A stretch of 14,801 nt of DNA from Candidatus Treponema faecavium (GCA_019113455.1 DXHG01000240.1:1-14801), one strand, 5' to 3'. Positions 1 through 8,017 are shown, numbered from the stretch's first letter. The notes: generated by a model not told the origin, from the sequence alone. Program-made: numbers and translations.

Positions 1-1455
1 ATGATAGCCCATCTGGCGCAGGCGCTTGACACGCCGATACACCGCGTGTTCACTATCGAGGAACTGCAAAAACTGCTGTCGCTGTATAAGGCGACGCATA
101 TTTTTACCGGCAGCGATGAATACAGCGCCCATCGTTCCAGCTTTGAGCGGCTTGACTCGGCAATAGAAATCGTTGTCATTGCCGACGCGGCGTTTACGCC
201 GCCGCACTCAAGCCGCGTAAAAACCCTGTATAAGCCGGTGTACTGCCTGCCAATCATAAACAGCCTCAACGCCAAGAACGCAGGAGGAGCGTTCCGCTCC
301 GCAAAGCAGCTGCGTATGCTGTGTCCGGACGTAAAAGTGCTTGTCGTAGATGACGAACCGATGAATCTGATGGTTGCCGAAGGTATTTTTAAGGACTATC
401 AAATGCAGGTTACGCTGGCGGAAAGCGGAATACGCGCTATTGAGCTGTGCGAAAAAGAAGATTTTGACTTGATTTTCCTCGACCACATGATGCCTGAAAT
501 GGACGGCGTAGAAACGCTTAAGCGCCTGCACAAAATACATACTGCGTCAAACAAGGCGCTGACGGTTATCGCGTTCACTGCAAACGCCGTCAGCGGCGCG
601 CGCGAAATGTTTTTGCAGGCGGGGTTCAATGAGTTTATTTCAAAACCGATCGATACTATGGAGCTTGAACGCATATTGCGGAAAATGCTTCCCAAGCCGC
701 TGATAACATTTATAGAAGAAAGCCCTGCAGAACCGCAGTACGCTGCTGCCAAAAGCGCGGCGGCGGAATACCGCGCGCCCGCACGCGCACAGCCGGAAAC
801 TCACGGAAAGCCGCAGGCGGGTTGGGAGCTTGACAGCATCGGCGTTAATACGCAGGCAGGGCTGCAATACTGCCGCAATGACAGCGCTTTTTATCGGGAG
901 CTGCTGCTGAAATTTGCCGGAAGCCAGGCAGCAAAAGAAGCTGAGCTTACCGCGTTCCTTACAGAAAAGGATTTCGGCGACTACCGCATTCTCGTACATT
1001 CACTTAAAAGCACCGCGAAAATGCTTGGCGCCGCATCTCTTTCGGAACTGGCGGCGCGGGCGGAAGAAGCCGCAAAAAACGCCGACGGAGAATATATCAG
1101 CGCGCATCACGATGAGCTTGTTTCAGTGTACCGCCGCATAGCGCACGGCATCCGGACGTCGCTCGCTGCGGACAGCGCCGCCGCTGATCAGGACAGCAGC
1201 GCGGCATACCCGGGCACGGAAATAACGCAGCATGAGCTGCTTGACAGGCTCACGCTGCTCAGACAGACACTCGATACGTCAGAAGCGGAAAAAGCGCAAG
1301 CGATTATTTCCGATTTGTGCGGTTTCGTATACCGCGCTGCAGCCGTCGCTGAACTCATTCAGTATATCAGGCAGGATGCAGACGATTTTGAATTCAGCGC
1401 GGCCGCGCGGAAAACAGATGCGCTTATCAAAGACATTACAGAGGAAACGGCATGA
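1..1455 (+). CDS. hybrid sensor kinase C-terminal part (pseudo-receiver, receiver, Hpt), 5' partial
   Basis: This is the 3' part of a phosphorelay protein. Residues 1-90 read like a degenerate receiver domain that lacks its first strand, so the real start is probably upstream and the ATG at base 1 is likely an internal Met. Residues 110-230 form a canonical receiver: acidic pair D117/D118, phospho-acceptor D161 in LDHMMPEMDG, T193 and K215 in SKP. An Ala-rich linker follows, then an Hpt domain around 280-390 with the phospho-histidine H333 in LVHSLKSTAKMLG. A helical tail of about 85 residues ends the protein. The stop overlaps the next gene's start (ATGA), so the two are surely co-translated. 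The Hpt domain could serve both this protein and the neighbouring kinase, which has a receiver but no Hpt; that is inference. The signal it senses cannot be judged because the sensor part is outside the window. Confidence 0.88.
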   Translation: MIAHLAQALDTPIHRVFTIEELQKLLSLYKATHIFTGSDEYSAHRSSFERLDSAIEIVVIADAAFTPPHSSRVKTLYKPVYCLPIINSLNAKNAGGAFRSAKQLRMLCPDVKVLVVDDEPMNLMVAEGIFKDYQMQVTLAESGIRAIELCEKEDFDLIFLDHMMPEMDGVETLKRLHKIHTASNKALTVIAFTANAVSGAREMFLQAGFNEFISKPIDTMELERILRKMLPKPLITFIEESPAEPQYAAAKSAAAEYRAPARAQPETHGKPQAGWELDSIGVNTQAGLQYCRNDSAFYRELLLKFAGSQAAKEAELTAFLTEKDFGDYRILVHSLKSTAKMLGAASLSELAARAEEAAKNADGEYISAHHDELVSVYRRIAHGIRTSLAADSAAADQDSSAAYPGTEITQHELLDRLTLLRQTLDTSEAEKAQAIISDLCGFVYRAAAVAELIQYIRQDADDFEFSAAARKTDALIKDITEETA

Positions 1456-4118
1456 TCACTCCCAAACGACTGATTCAGGCAATCACCGATCATACGCTCA
1501 GCAGGCAGGAGCGGATTTTCCGTCTTTTGATACTGATCGGCATGAGCGGGCTTGCCATCGCCACAATAAGCGGGTTTATAGCCGGAGAGAACCTGATCAA
1601 TACGCTTCTGACAACTGCGGCGTTTTTCGTGCTGCTTGCGGTTACCTATGTTGCGATTCGCTATCACAAAATACAGTTCGGCGCCGTCTGTGTCGCCATT
1701 ATCATCGTGTATTTTATTCTGCCCGTTACGTTTCTCACCACCGGCGGCATGGACGGAGGCGCGCCGCTGTGGTTCCTGTTCGGGGTCGTATATGTGTGTC
1801 TGGTAGTTGAACGCGGCATAAAATATGTGTTCCTTGCAAGCAGCCTTATTCTGTGCGCAGGGTGCTACTATATCGCATATACGCATCCGGAACTTATCGT
1901 TCCGCATTCGCCGCTTATGGCCTATATCGACTCTTTCGGTTCTCTCGTCATCGTGTCAGTGCTTACCTGCGGCATGATCCTGTTTCAGAACAGCATTTAT
2001 CAGTCAGAGAACGACACCGCACAAAAACAGAAAAAAGAAATAGAAGAACTTAACCGTATTCAAAACACGTTCTTTTCTACGATGAGCCATGAAATCAGAA
2101 CTCCGATCAATACGATTATCGGTCTTAACGAAATGATTCTCCGCGCGCATGTTTCAGACGAAGTAGCCGCTGACGCCAAGAATATCCAGACCGCAAGCAA
2201 AATGCTGCTGGCGCTCATCAACGATATACTTGACATGTCAAAAATCGAAGCGGGCAAAATGGACATTGTACCGGCGCCGTACGACGTCGGCGCGATGCTT
2301 TCCGACATAGTCAACATGATATGGATACGGGCAAAGGAAAAAGGGCTCGCGTTTCATATCGACGTCGACCGCAGAATACCGTCGCAGCTTTTCGGCGATG
2401 AAGTGCGCATCAAGCAGATCCTGCTCAATATCCTGAACAACGCAGTCAAATATACGGAAGAAGGCTCTATCAGTCTCTCGATTCAGAATGTGCGAACCGA
2501 AAACGCAACGGCATATATCTCCTACTCTGTCACGGACACCGGCATCGGCATAAAAAAAGAAAATATTCCCTATTTGTTTACTACATTTAAACGGATAGAC
2601 GAAGAAAAAAACCGCCACATTGAAGGTACCGGACTCGGGCTTTCTATCGTAAAGCAGCTGGCGGAATTGATGCACGGCGATATAGCGGTCAACAGTGTGT
2701 ATACCAAAGGCAGCACGTTTGTCGTTACGATTCCGCAGAAAATTATCGGCAGCGATGAAATAGGCGTTTTCAACATTGAAGCGCGCCATGCACTGAACGC
2801 GCGCAGGCAGCATCAGAGTTTTGAGGCGCCTGACGCATCGGTGCTGATTGTTGACGACAATGAAACAAACCTCATGGTGGAAGAAAAACTGCTCCGAGAT
2901 ACAAAAATCTCGATTGATGCCGTACTCAGCGCCGGCGAGTGTCTCAAAAAAACGCTGCAAAAGCGATATTCCGTCATCCTGATGGATCACCTGATGCCGG
3001 GCATGGACGGCATTGAGTGTCTGCACGCAATCAGAACGCAGAAAGGCGGCCTCAATCAGGATACGCCTGTTGTCGTGCTTACGGCAAACGCGGGCGGAGA
3101 AAACAAGGCGCTGTATCACCGCGAAGGCTTTAACGGCTATCTGCTTAAACCCGTCAGCGCAAGCCAACTCGAACGCGAGCTTTTAAAGCACATTCCGCAG
3201 GAACTTGTAACGCTTGCCTCGCCTGAAGATTTTACCGGCACTGTTGAGTCTCCTGTCATGACATACAAGAAAAAATTCATGACGATGATTTCAACCGACA
3301 GCATATGCGATCTGCCAAAACAGCTTATCGAAAAACACCGTATCGCGGTAATGCCCTATAAAGTTGTTACCGACGGCGGCGAATTCCTCGACGGCATTGA
3401 AGCAGAAACAGACGGGCTGCTTGCCTACCTTAAAACAGGAAACAAACAGGCTCATTCGCAGCCGCCTGATGCTGACGATTACAGCGTGTTTTTTGCCGAG
3501 CAGCTCACTAAAGCGCAGTATGTTATCCACATCACGATGGCGCAGCGGGTAAGCCGCGGCTATGAAAACGCTCGAGAGGCGGCAAAAATATTCGACAATG
3601 TTATCGTGATTGATTCAGAACAGCTGTCAAGCGGCACTGGTTTGCTGGTTTTGCAGGCGGCAGCCCTTGCGGTAAGAGGACTCACGGCGGAAGAAATCGC
3701 ACGGCAGCTGCGTCAGACACAGCAAAAGATTCAAACCAGTTTTATCGTAGACAATACCGCGTATCTCGCGCGCGCAGGCAGGATGCCGGCTAAACTGCAT
3801 AAGCTGTGCCGCGCGCTCATGCTGCATCCGGTTATCGTGCTCAGACACAGCGCGATGAAAATCGGCGCGGTAAGAATCGGCACCAGGAATTATGCGTGGA
3901 AAAAATACATTGAGGCGGCATTTCGTCATGCAGACAGCATAGACACACGGACGCTTTTTATCACTTACGCGGGCTTAACCGCCGACGACCTTACCGGCAT
4001 AGAACAAGCCGTGAGCGAAAAAATACGCTTTGAGCGCGTCATATACCAAAAAGCGTCTTCCGCAATTTCGATAAACTGCGGTCCGGGCTCGTTCGGTCTG
4101 CTGTTTATGCTGAAATAA
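1452..4118 (+). CDS. six-TM hybrid histidine kinase with receiver and C-terminal DegV domain
   Basis: An 888-residue membrane sensor kinase. Residues 22-180 hold about six hydrophobic segments (roughly 22-42, 47-69, 76-96, 104-119, 123-143, 159-179), followed by a short Lys/Glu-rich coil. HisKA follows with H213 in FSTMSHEIRTP. The ATPase domain has an N-box at N326-N330, G1 DTGIGI at 362-367 and G2 GTGLGL at 392-397. A receiver spans 462-583 (D468/D469, phospho-acceptor D512, T544, K566). Residues 608-888 read as a complete DegV/EDD domain: STDSICDLP near its start, HSQPP at 668-672, the DSEQLSSGTGLLVLQAA segment, RAGR at 774-777 and a terminal GPG loop at 877-879. DegV proteins normally bind fatty acids as separate proteins (FakB in Firmicutes). 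Here one is fused to a kinase, suggesting lipid-responsive control or output; this is inference. The start is set by the ATGA overlap and GAGGAAA just upstream. Confidence 0.93.
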   Translation: MITPKRLIQAITDHTLSRQERIFRLLILIGMSGLAIATISGFIAGENLINTLLTTAAFFVLLAVTYVAIRYHKIQFGAVCVAIIIVYFILPVTFLTTGGMDGGAPLWFLFGVVYVCLVVERGIKYVFLASSLILCAGCYYIAYTHPELIVPHSPLMAYIDSFGSLVIVSVLTCGMILFQNSIYQSENDTAQKQKKEIEELNRIQNTFFSTMSHEIRTPINTIIGLNEMILRAHVSDEVAADAKNIQTASKMLLALINDILDMSKIEAGKMDIVPAPYDVGAMLSDIVNMIWIRAKEKGLAFHIDVDRRIPSQLFGDEVRIKQILLNILNNAVKYTEEGSISLSIQNVRTENATAYISYSVTDTGIGIKKENIPYLFTTFKRIDEEKNRHIEGTGLGLSIVKQLAELMHGDIAVNSVYTKGSTFVVTIPQKIIGSDEIGVFNIEARHALNARRQHQSFEAPDASVLIVDDNETNLMVEEKLLRDTKISIDAVLSAGECLKKTLQKRYSVILMDHLMPGMDGIECLHAIRTQKGGLNQDTPVVVLTANAGGENKALYHREGFNGYLLKPVSASQLERELLKHIPQELVTLASPEDFTGTVESPVMTYKKKFMTMISTDSICDLPKQLIEKHRIAVMPYKVVTDGGEFLDGIEAETDGLLAYLKTGNKQAHSQPPDADDYSVFFAEQLTKAQYVIHITMAQRVSRGYENAREAAKIFDNVIVIDSEQLSSGTGLLVLQAAALAVRGLTAEEIARQLRQTQQKIQTSFIVDNTAYLARAGRMPAKLHKLCRALMLHPVIVLRHSAMKIGAVRIGTRNYAWKKYIEAAFRHADSIDTRTLFITYAGLTADDLTGIEQAVSEKIRFERVIYQKASSAISINCGPGSFGLLFMLK

Positions 4119-4268
4119 CGGCACACCGGCAAAACACCCGCTGAACGCGCGTACAAGCACAGAAAAACACCCCGCAAAGATCCGAAAAGAAAAAACGCGC
4201 GTGCCAAAGCGCAAAAATATCCGCCCTCACAGCATATGCAGGTCACGGCTTCCAAAACGGCTGTTATG

Positions 4269-4277
4269 TGATATACT
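4269..4277 (+). promoter_or_regulatory. extended -10 promoter of the HD-GYP-like gene
   Basis: TGATATACT gives an extended -10 (TG-N-TATACT), with the hexamer at 4272-4277, about 73 bp before the start codon. The -35 region around 4250-4255 (TTCCAA) is weak, which is tolerable for an extended -10. It suggests that the gene has its own transcript with a leader of about 66 nt rather than depending on the kinase operon. Confidence 0.5.
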
Positions 4278-4350
4278 ATATGCAGCCGCGGTATTAGAGT
4301 ATTACCCGTAATGTGCCGATAGTAAAATTATACGGTATAGGAGAAAGCTC

Positions 4351-5580
4351 ATGAATACATATAATGTCGAAGATATTGCAGACAACGCATACTTTACCGA
4401 TACGGTACTGCTCGACAAAAGTTTTATACTCACAAACGCGGATCTTCCCTTTACCGCTTCTCTGAAACGGCTGCTGCAGGAGTGGCAGTTCACTAAGGTA
4501 TATTCGCAGGGAATTCCCGGCACGCAGCAGGACACCGGCGCGCAAAGCAAGACCCAAGCAGATTCCGCAGGTGCGGCTGAAGACAGCGATACCGTACAGA
4601 GTTTGCAGCAGCAGCGGGAACGTATTCAAAACACATCTCCTGACAACTGCCTGCAAGCCGTGTCATCTCTCTACAACACCTATCTTGTCTATATACGCGA
4701 CATGTTCAGCCTGTACGCCACGCATGAAAAAATAGACAAAGAGCGGCTGTTCCAGACAGCGAAAGAGCTAGCGCTGTTCATAAAGCAGAATAAAAACATC
4801 ATATTGCAGATACAGGTGTCCACAAAGGAATGGGACAAAGATTTTCTCGTCATCCATACAATGCGTACCTGTATTTACGCCATCAGCATCGCGCTGCAGC
4901 TGCGGCTTCCGTGGGAAAAAGTTATCGAATTATGCGCCGCCTGCCTGCTCCACGAGCTGGGTATGCTCCGCCTGCCGCCGCAGCTCTATCTGGCGGAAAA
5001 AGCGCTCACGCCCAAAGAACGCCAGCATATCGCCACGCATCCCATTATCACCTATCAGATATTGAAAAAGGAGAAGTTCCCCGATGTTCTCTGCGTTGCG
5101 ACGCTTGAACATCATGAAAAAGAAAACGGAACCGGCTATCCGCGTAAAATAATGGGAGAGCACATTTCGCTGTATGCCAAAATTATCGCTGTCGCCTGTG
5201 CGTATGAGGCAATTACAACCCCGCGGCCCTACAAGCAGGCACGCAACGGCCATGAGGCGATGGTGGAAATGCTTAAAAACACCGGACATCAATACGATGA
5301 AACCGTGATTAAGGCGCTCCTGTTCAGCCTGTCGCTCTATCCTATCGGTTCGTACGCCGTCATGTCGGACGGAACAATCGCGCATATTATCGACGTCAAT
5401 CCGGACAACCCCAAACTGCCGATTGTCGAGATATTAGGCAAAACCGATTCCGCCGGAAACAGAATAACATACCCGATAAACCAGTCAGGCCCGCAGGTGA
5501 TCCGCATCCTCACAAAAGACGCGGCAGCTGCTATCTTAAAAAAGCGACAAGCCGCGGCGCAGGCTAAAACCTCAAGCTAA
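4351..5580 (+). CDS. HD-GYP-like protein with altered metal-site residues
   Basis: A 409-residue soluble protein with no signal peptide or TM segment. Residues 15-55 form a small N-terminal module, followed by a Gln/Asp/Ser-rich linker (57-95) and helices to 160. The HD-GYP-like domain spans about 165-330, with an early helix at H169. The HDxxK signature reads HELGM (H201, E202, M205), H230 is in THP, HHE is at 254-256 and GTGYP at 260-264. The usual VADxxDALTxxRPY segment reads VACAYEAITTPRPY (281-294). Canonical HD-GYP proteins hydrolyse cyclic-di-GMP at a di- or tri-metal site. Here two metal-ligand aspartates and the lysine are replaced (HD to HE, D to C283, K to M205), so activity is doubtful and a sensor or effector role is possible. 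A beta-rich tail (330-390) follows. AGGAGA at 4339-4344 fixes the start. Confidence 0.88.
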   Translation: MNTYNVEDIADNAYFTDTVLLDKSFILTNADLPFTASLKRLLQEWQFTKVYSQGIPGTQQDTGAQSKTQADSAGAAEDSDTVQSLQQQRERIQNTSPDNCLQAVSSLYNTYLVYIRDMFSLYATHEKIDKERLFQTAKELALFIKQNKNIILQIQVSTKEWDKDFLVIHTMRTCIYAISIALQLRLPWEKVIELCAACLLHELGMLRLPPQLYLAEKALTPKERQHIATHPIITYQILKKEKFPDVLCVATLEHHEKENGTGYPRKIMGEHISLYAKIIAVACAYEAITTPRPYKQARNGHEAMVEMLKNTGHQYDETVIKALLFSLSLYPIGSYAVMSDGTIAHIIDVNPDNPKLPIVEILGKTDSAGNRITYPINQSGPQVIRILTKDAAAAILKKRQAAAQAKTSS

Positions 5581-5643
5581 GACACACAGCGTACCGAGCA
5601 CCGCACAGTTATATTCAAATTGCAGCGGACGTCCCGCGTCTCA

Positions 5644-5687
5644 TTTGACGACGGCAAATTTCTCGCTCGCCGCCGGCAACTGTTCAG
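5644..5687. repeat. two-unit copy of the 22-bp dyad repeat
   Basis: TTTGAC-GAC-GGCAAA (5644-5658) and CTCGCC-GCC-GGCAAC (5666-5680) start exactly 22 bp apart and match the dyad family seen at 13807-14122. The linkers TTTCTCG and TGTTCAG are near-identical to TGTCTCG and TTTTCAG in the large array. A decayed third unit may precede it at 5622-5643 (GAC centre, linker CGTCTCA). It lies in the 128-bp gap between two convergent genes, where paired hairpins could also act as a bidirectional transcription stop, although no T-run is present. Confidence 0.7.
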
Positions 5688-5708
5688 GCGCCGCGCCGCA
5701 CACGGCGG

Positions 5709-6470
5709 TTATGAAAAGAACGAGCGCTGGGCGCGCACGTCATTCATAAAAGCTTCATCGACAAGCGGCGGGTGCGCCTCAAAAAAGAGTATCTGCTGCA
5801 GTTCATCATGCGTCTTTACGCCCCACACGGGCACCACGTTTTCGTACTGACGTAAAAATCCGAACGCAAGCGGTATATTCATCAGCAGCCCGCCGCACAG
5901 CGGGCGCATCGCAATAAATCCGACGTCATGCTGCAGGCAGAGCTTTACGATACTGTCCGTCTCTTCAGGCAGGAGCATATGAAACGGAAACTGCAGCGTC
6001 TCATAGCAGCCGCTTTCTACCGCCTCCACAGCCGTTTCCATCGATTCTGCGGCAATGCCGATATGCCTGATTTTTCCCTGTTTTTTTGCGTCAAGCAGCA
6101 CGTCATATACGCCGCCTGCATCCCCCGGAAGCGGCAGCGTCTGCGGGTTTTCAAGCTGATACAGATCGATAACGTCGGTCTGCAAGGCGGCAAGGCTTTC
6201 TTCAAGGTCGCGCAGCACGCCGCCCGCACTTGCGGACGCGGTTTTTGTCGCGACAATCACGTTCTGGCGCACGCCGTACAGCGCCGCGCCCAGCAGGCGT
6301 TCGCAGTCAGTGTGATTGTGCGCCGTATCAAAAAAATTGACGCCGCTGTCATACGCGGCGCGCACTAACCCTGCCGCATCTTCGGCGCTTCCTGCCTGAC
6401 ACAGGCCCTCGGCGCCGAACGCGGTGCGGCTCACAAGCAGGTCAGACCTGCCCAGCGCTATATATTCCAT
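5709..6470 (-). CDS. short aldo/keto-reductase-like protein
   Basis: A 253-residue TIM-barrel protein of the aldo/keto reductase superfamily. The N-terminus MEYIALGRSDLLVSRTAFG is typical, followed by FFDTA at 46-50, VIVATKT at 71-77, IDLYQLEN at 101-108 and KIRHIGIA at 133-140. Of the family's catalytic tetrad, D48 and K76 are kept, but the Tyr position (DTAxxY) is H53 and the His position (QLHN) is E107. The protein stops soon after the WGV-KTHDEL cofactor segment and lacks the ferredoxin-like C-terminus that the closest-looking subfamily often carries. It starts 3 bp after glyS with no good Shine-Dalgarno, so it is probably translated by coupling. Whether it is a working oxidoreductase is uncertain; the barrel fold call is firm. 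Confidence 0.85.
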   Translation of the reverse strand: MEYIALGRSDLLVSRTAFGAEGLCQAGSAEDAAGLVRAAYDSGVNFFDTAHNHTDCERLLGAALYGVRQNVIVATKTASASAGGVLRDLEESLAALQTDVIDLYQLENPQTLPLPGDAGGVYDVLLDAKKQGKIRHIGIAAESMETAVEAVESGCYETLQFPFHMLLPEETDSIVKLCLQHDVGFIAMRPLCGGLLMNIPLAFGFLRQYENVVPVWGVKTHDELQQILFFEAHPPLVDEAFMNDVRAQRSFFS

Positions 6471-6473
6471 ACC

Positions 6474-7823
6474 TTAAGAACGGGTATAGTTTTTGATTTC
6501 CTGCTGAATACGCCCGGCAAGCTCTGCGCGCGGTACCCGCACCTGCTCCATGGAGTCCCTGAACCGCAGCGTTACCGTGCCGTCTTCTTTGCTGTCATAG
6601 TCTATCGTAACACAGAACGGCGTGCCAATTTCATCCTGACGGCGGTAGCGTTTTCCGATAGCGCCAGCCTGATCGTAATCGGTAACAAAGTCTTCTTTTA
6701 ATTCGTTCTGAATATCTTTTGCCAGCTCTGCAAGCCCGTCTTTTTTCATCAGCGGCAGCACGGCAACTGTAACCGGCGCAATTTTGGGATGAAAATGCAG
6801 CACCGTGCGCCAGTCGTCATCATTGCCTTTATCGGAAACCTTTTCTTCTTCATATGCGTCGCACAGGAACATCAGCACATTGCGCGTCAGACCCGCAGAC
6901 GTTTCTATAATATAGGGAATATAGCGCTCGTTGCCGTTGTCCTGATCGATATACTGCAAATCCTTGCCGGAATACTCGGTATGGCGCGTCAAATCAAAAT
7001 CGGTGCGGTTGTGAATACCTTCAAGCTCCTGAAAGCCCATGGGGAACTCGTATTCAATATCGTACGCGTCTTTTGCGTAATGCGCGAGCTTTTCGTGGTG
7101 ATACCAGCGCAGCTTGTTCATATGCACGCCGTATTTCTCATAGAACTTCCAGCGCTCGTTCCGCCAGAACTCAAACCATGTATCGTCTTCGCCCGGGCGC
7201 ACAAAAAACTGCATTTCCATCTGCTCAAACTCGCACGTGCGGAAAATAAAGTTTTTGGTAACGATTTCGTTGCGGAACGCCTTGCCCACCTGCGCGATGC
7301 CGAACGGTATTTTCATGCGGTTCGACTGAATAATGTTCTTGTAATTGACGTAAATGCCCTGCGCTGTTTCCGGGCGCAGGTACACGATGCTCGCGGAATC
7401 TTCCGCAGGGCCGATATGCGTTTTGAACATCAGATTAAACGCGCGCGGCTCTGTGAGTTCCCCGCCGCAGTTGGGACATTTGCGCGCGGCAAGCGCCTCC
7501 TGATCCATCGTGTCTGCACGAAAACGCATTTTGCAGTCTTTGCAGTCTACGAGCGGATCGGAAAAATTGGCCACATGCCCCGACGCTTCCCACACGCGCG
7601 GGTGCATCAGGATAGCGGCGTCAAGCCCGACGATATTATCATGCAGCTGCGTCATTTCACGCCACCACGCGTTTTGTATGTTCTTTTTTAGTTCCACGCC
7701 GAGCGGGCCGTAATCCCATGCGCCTGCCTGACCGCCGTATATCTCGGAAGACTGAAAAACAAAACCCCGTCTCTTGCACAGACTGACAATCTTTTCCATT
7801 GAAATCTCGTGATTCTGCTCCAT
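6474..7823 (-). CDS. glyS: glycyl-tRNA synthetase (dimeric, class II)
   Basis: Charges tRNA-Gly with glycine using ATP. The 449-residue product matches the archaeal/eukaryal-type alpha2 enzyme, close to the usual length of about 460, and not the bacterial alpha2-beta2 type. Visible parts are the N-terminal FQSSEIYGGQAGAWDYGPLG (23-42), a zinc-binding set C94/C97/C116/C119, LRPETAQGIYVN (149-160), motif 2 FRNEI plus FRTCEFEQMEMQFF (183-207), motif 3 ETSAGLTRNVLMFL (307-320) and a C-terminal anticodon-binding domain from about 345 (HPKIAPVTVAVLPL). GAGGT 7 bp before the ATG supports the start. It is the first gene of a two-gene unit with the aldo/keto-reductase-like gene and is divergent from the META lipoprotein gene. 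Confidence 0.97.
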   Translation of the reverse strand: MEQNHEISMEKIVSLCKRRGFVFQSSEIYGGQAGAWDYGPLGVELKKNIQNAWWREMTQLHDNIVGLDAAILMHPRVWEASGHVANFSDPLVDCKDCKMRFRADTMDQEALAARKCPNCGGELTEPRAFNLMFKTHIGPAEDSASIVYLRPETAQGIYVNYKNIIQSNRMKIPFGIAQVGKAFRNEIVTKNFIFRTCEFEQMEMQFFVRPGEDDTWFEFWRNERWKFYEKYGVHMNKLRWYHHEKLAHYAKDAYDIEYEFPMGFQELEGIHNRTDFDLTRHTEYSGKDLQYIDQDNGNERYIPYIIETSAGLTRNVLMFLCDAYEEEKVSDKGNDDDWRTVLHFHPKIAPVTVAVLPLMKKDGLAELAKDIQNELKEDFVTDYDQAGAIGKRYRRQDEIGTPFCVTIDYDSKEDGTVTLRFRDSMEQVRVPRAELAGRIQQEIKNYTRS

Positions 7824-7869
7824 AGCTGTTACCTCACCGTGAAAAAAAGGTTGTTACATATATCTGACG

Positions 7870-7912
7870 TATCATTTTGATAATCTTACAGCAATACAGC
7901 GCGTATCAAAAT
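7870..7912. promoter_or_regulatory. inverted repeats between glyS and the META gene
   Basis: TATCA-TTT-TGATA (7870-7882) is a 13-bp dyad. Its right part, ATTTTGATA (7874-7882), is perfectly complementary in inverted order to TATCAAAAT (7904-7912), 21 bp away. It sits 47-90 bp upstream of glyS and 110-150 bp upstream of the lipoprotein gene. It could be an operator for either gene or a leader hairpin of glyS. No clean -35/-10 pair could be assigned to either gene in this 199-bp gap. Confidence 0.35.
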
Positions 7913-8010
7913 AACCGGCTATTACCATAACATAAAGCGATATATATGTACAGAGTCTGCAAAACATATGATTCTGCACATTTTTGAAGTATCGCCGCAG
8001 AGATGACATT

Positions 8011-8017
8011 GAGGAGG
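8011..8017 (+). promoter_or_regulatory. ribosome binding site of the META lipoprotein gene
   Basis: GAGGAGG lies 5 bp before the ATG at 8023 and decides the start in favour of that codon over an in-frame TTG at 7984. The shorter start also places a lipoprotein signal peptide at the N-terminus. Confidence 0.8.

Noticed and set aside
2238..3167. A 309-residue open frame opposite the kinase gene
   Set aside because: It is antisense to the conserved kinase and receiver domains, has no family features and no upstream signals.
4119..4139. A further dyad unit after the DegV-kinase gene
   Set aside because: Only the right half ACC-GGCAAA (4125-4133) matches; the left arm is lost and there is no second unit 22 bp away.
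4145..4202. Terminator hairpin from two ACGCGCGT copies after the kinase operon
   Set aside because: The 8-bp copies are 42 bp apart, each is self-complementary, and no T-run follows, so an intrinsic terminator is not supported.
6789..7691. A 300-residue open frame opposite glyS
   Set aside because: It lies wholly antisense to the conserved glycyl-tRNA synthetase and is a codon-bias shadow with no recognisable domain.
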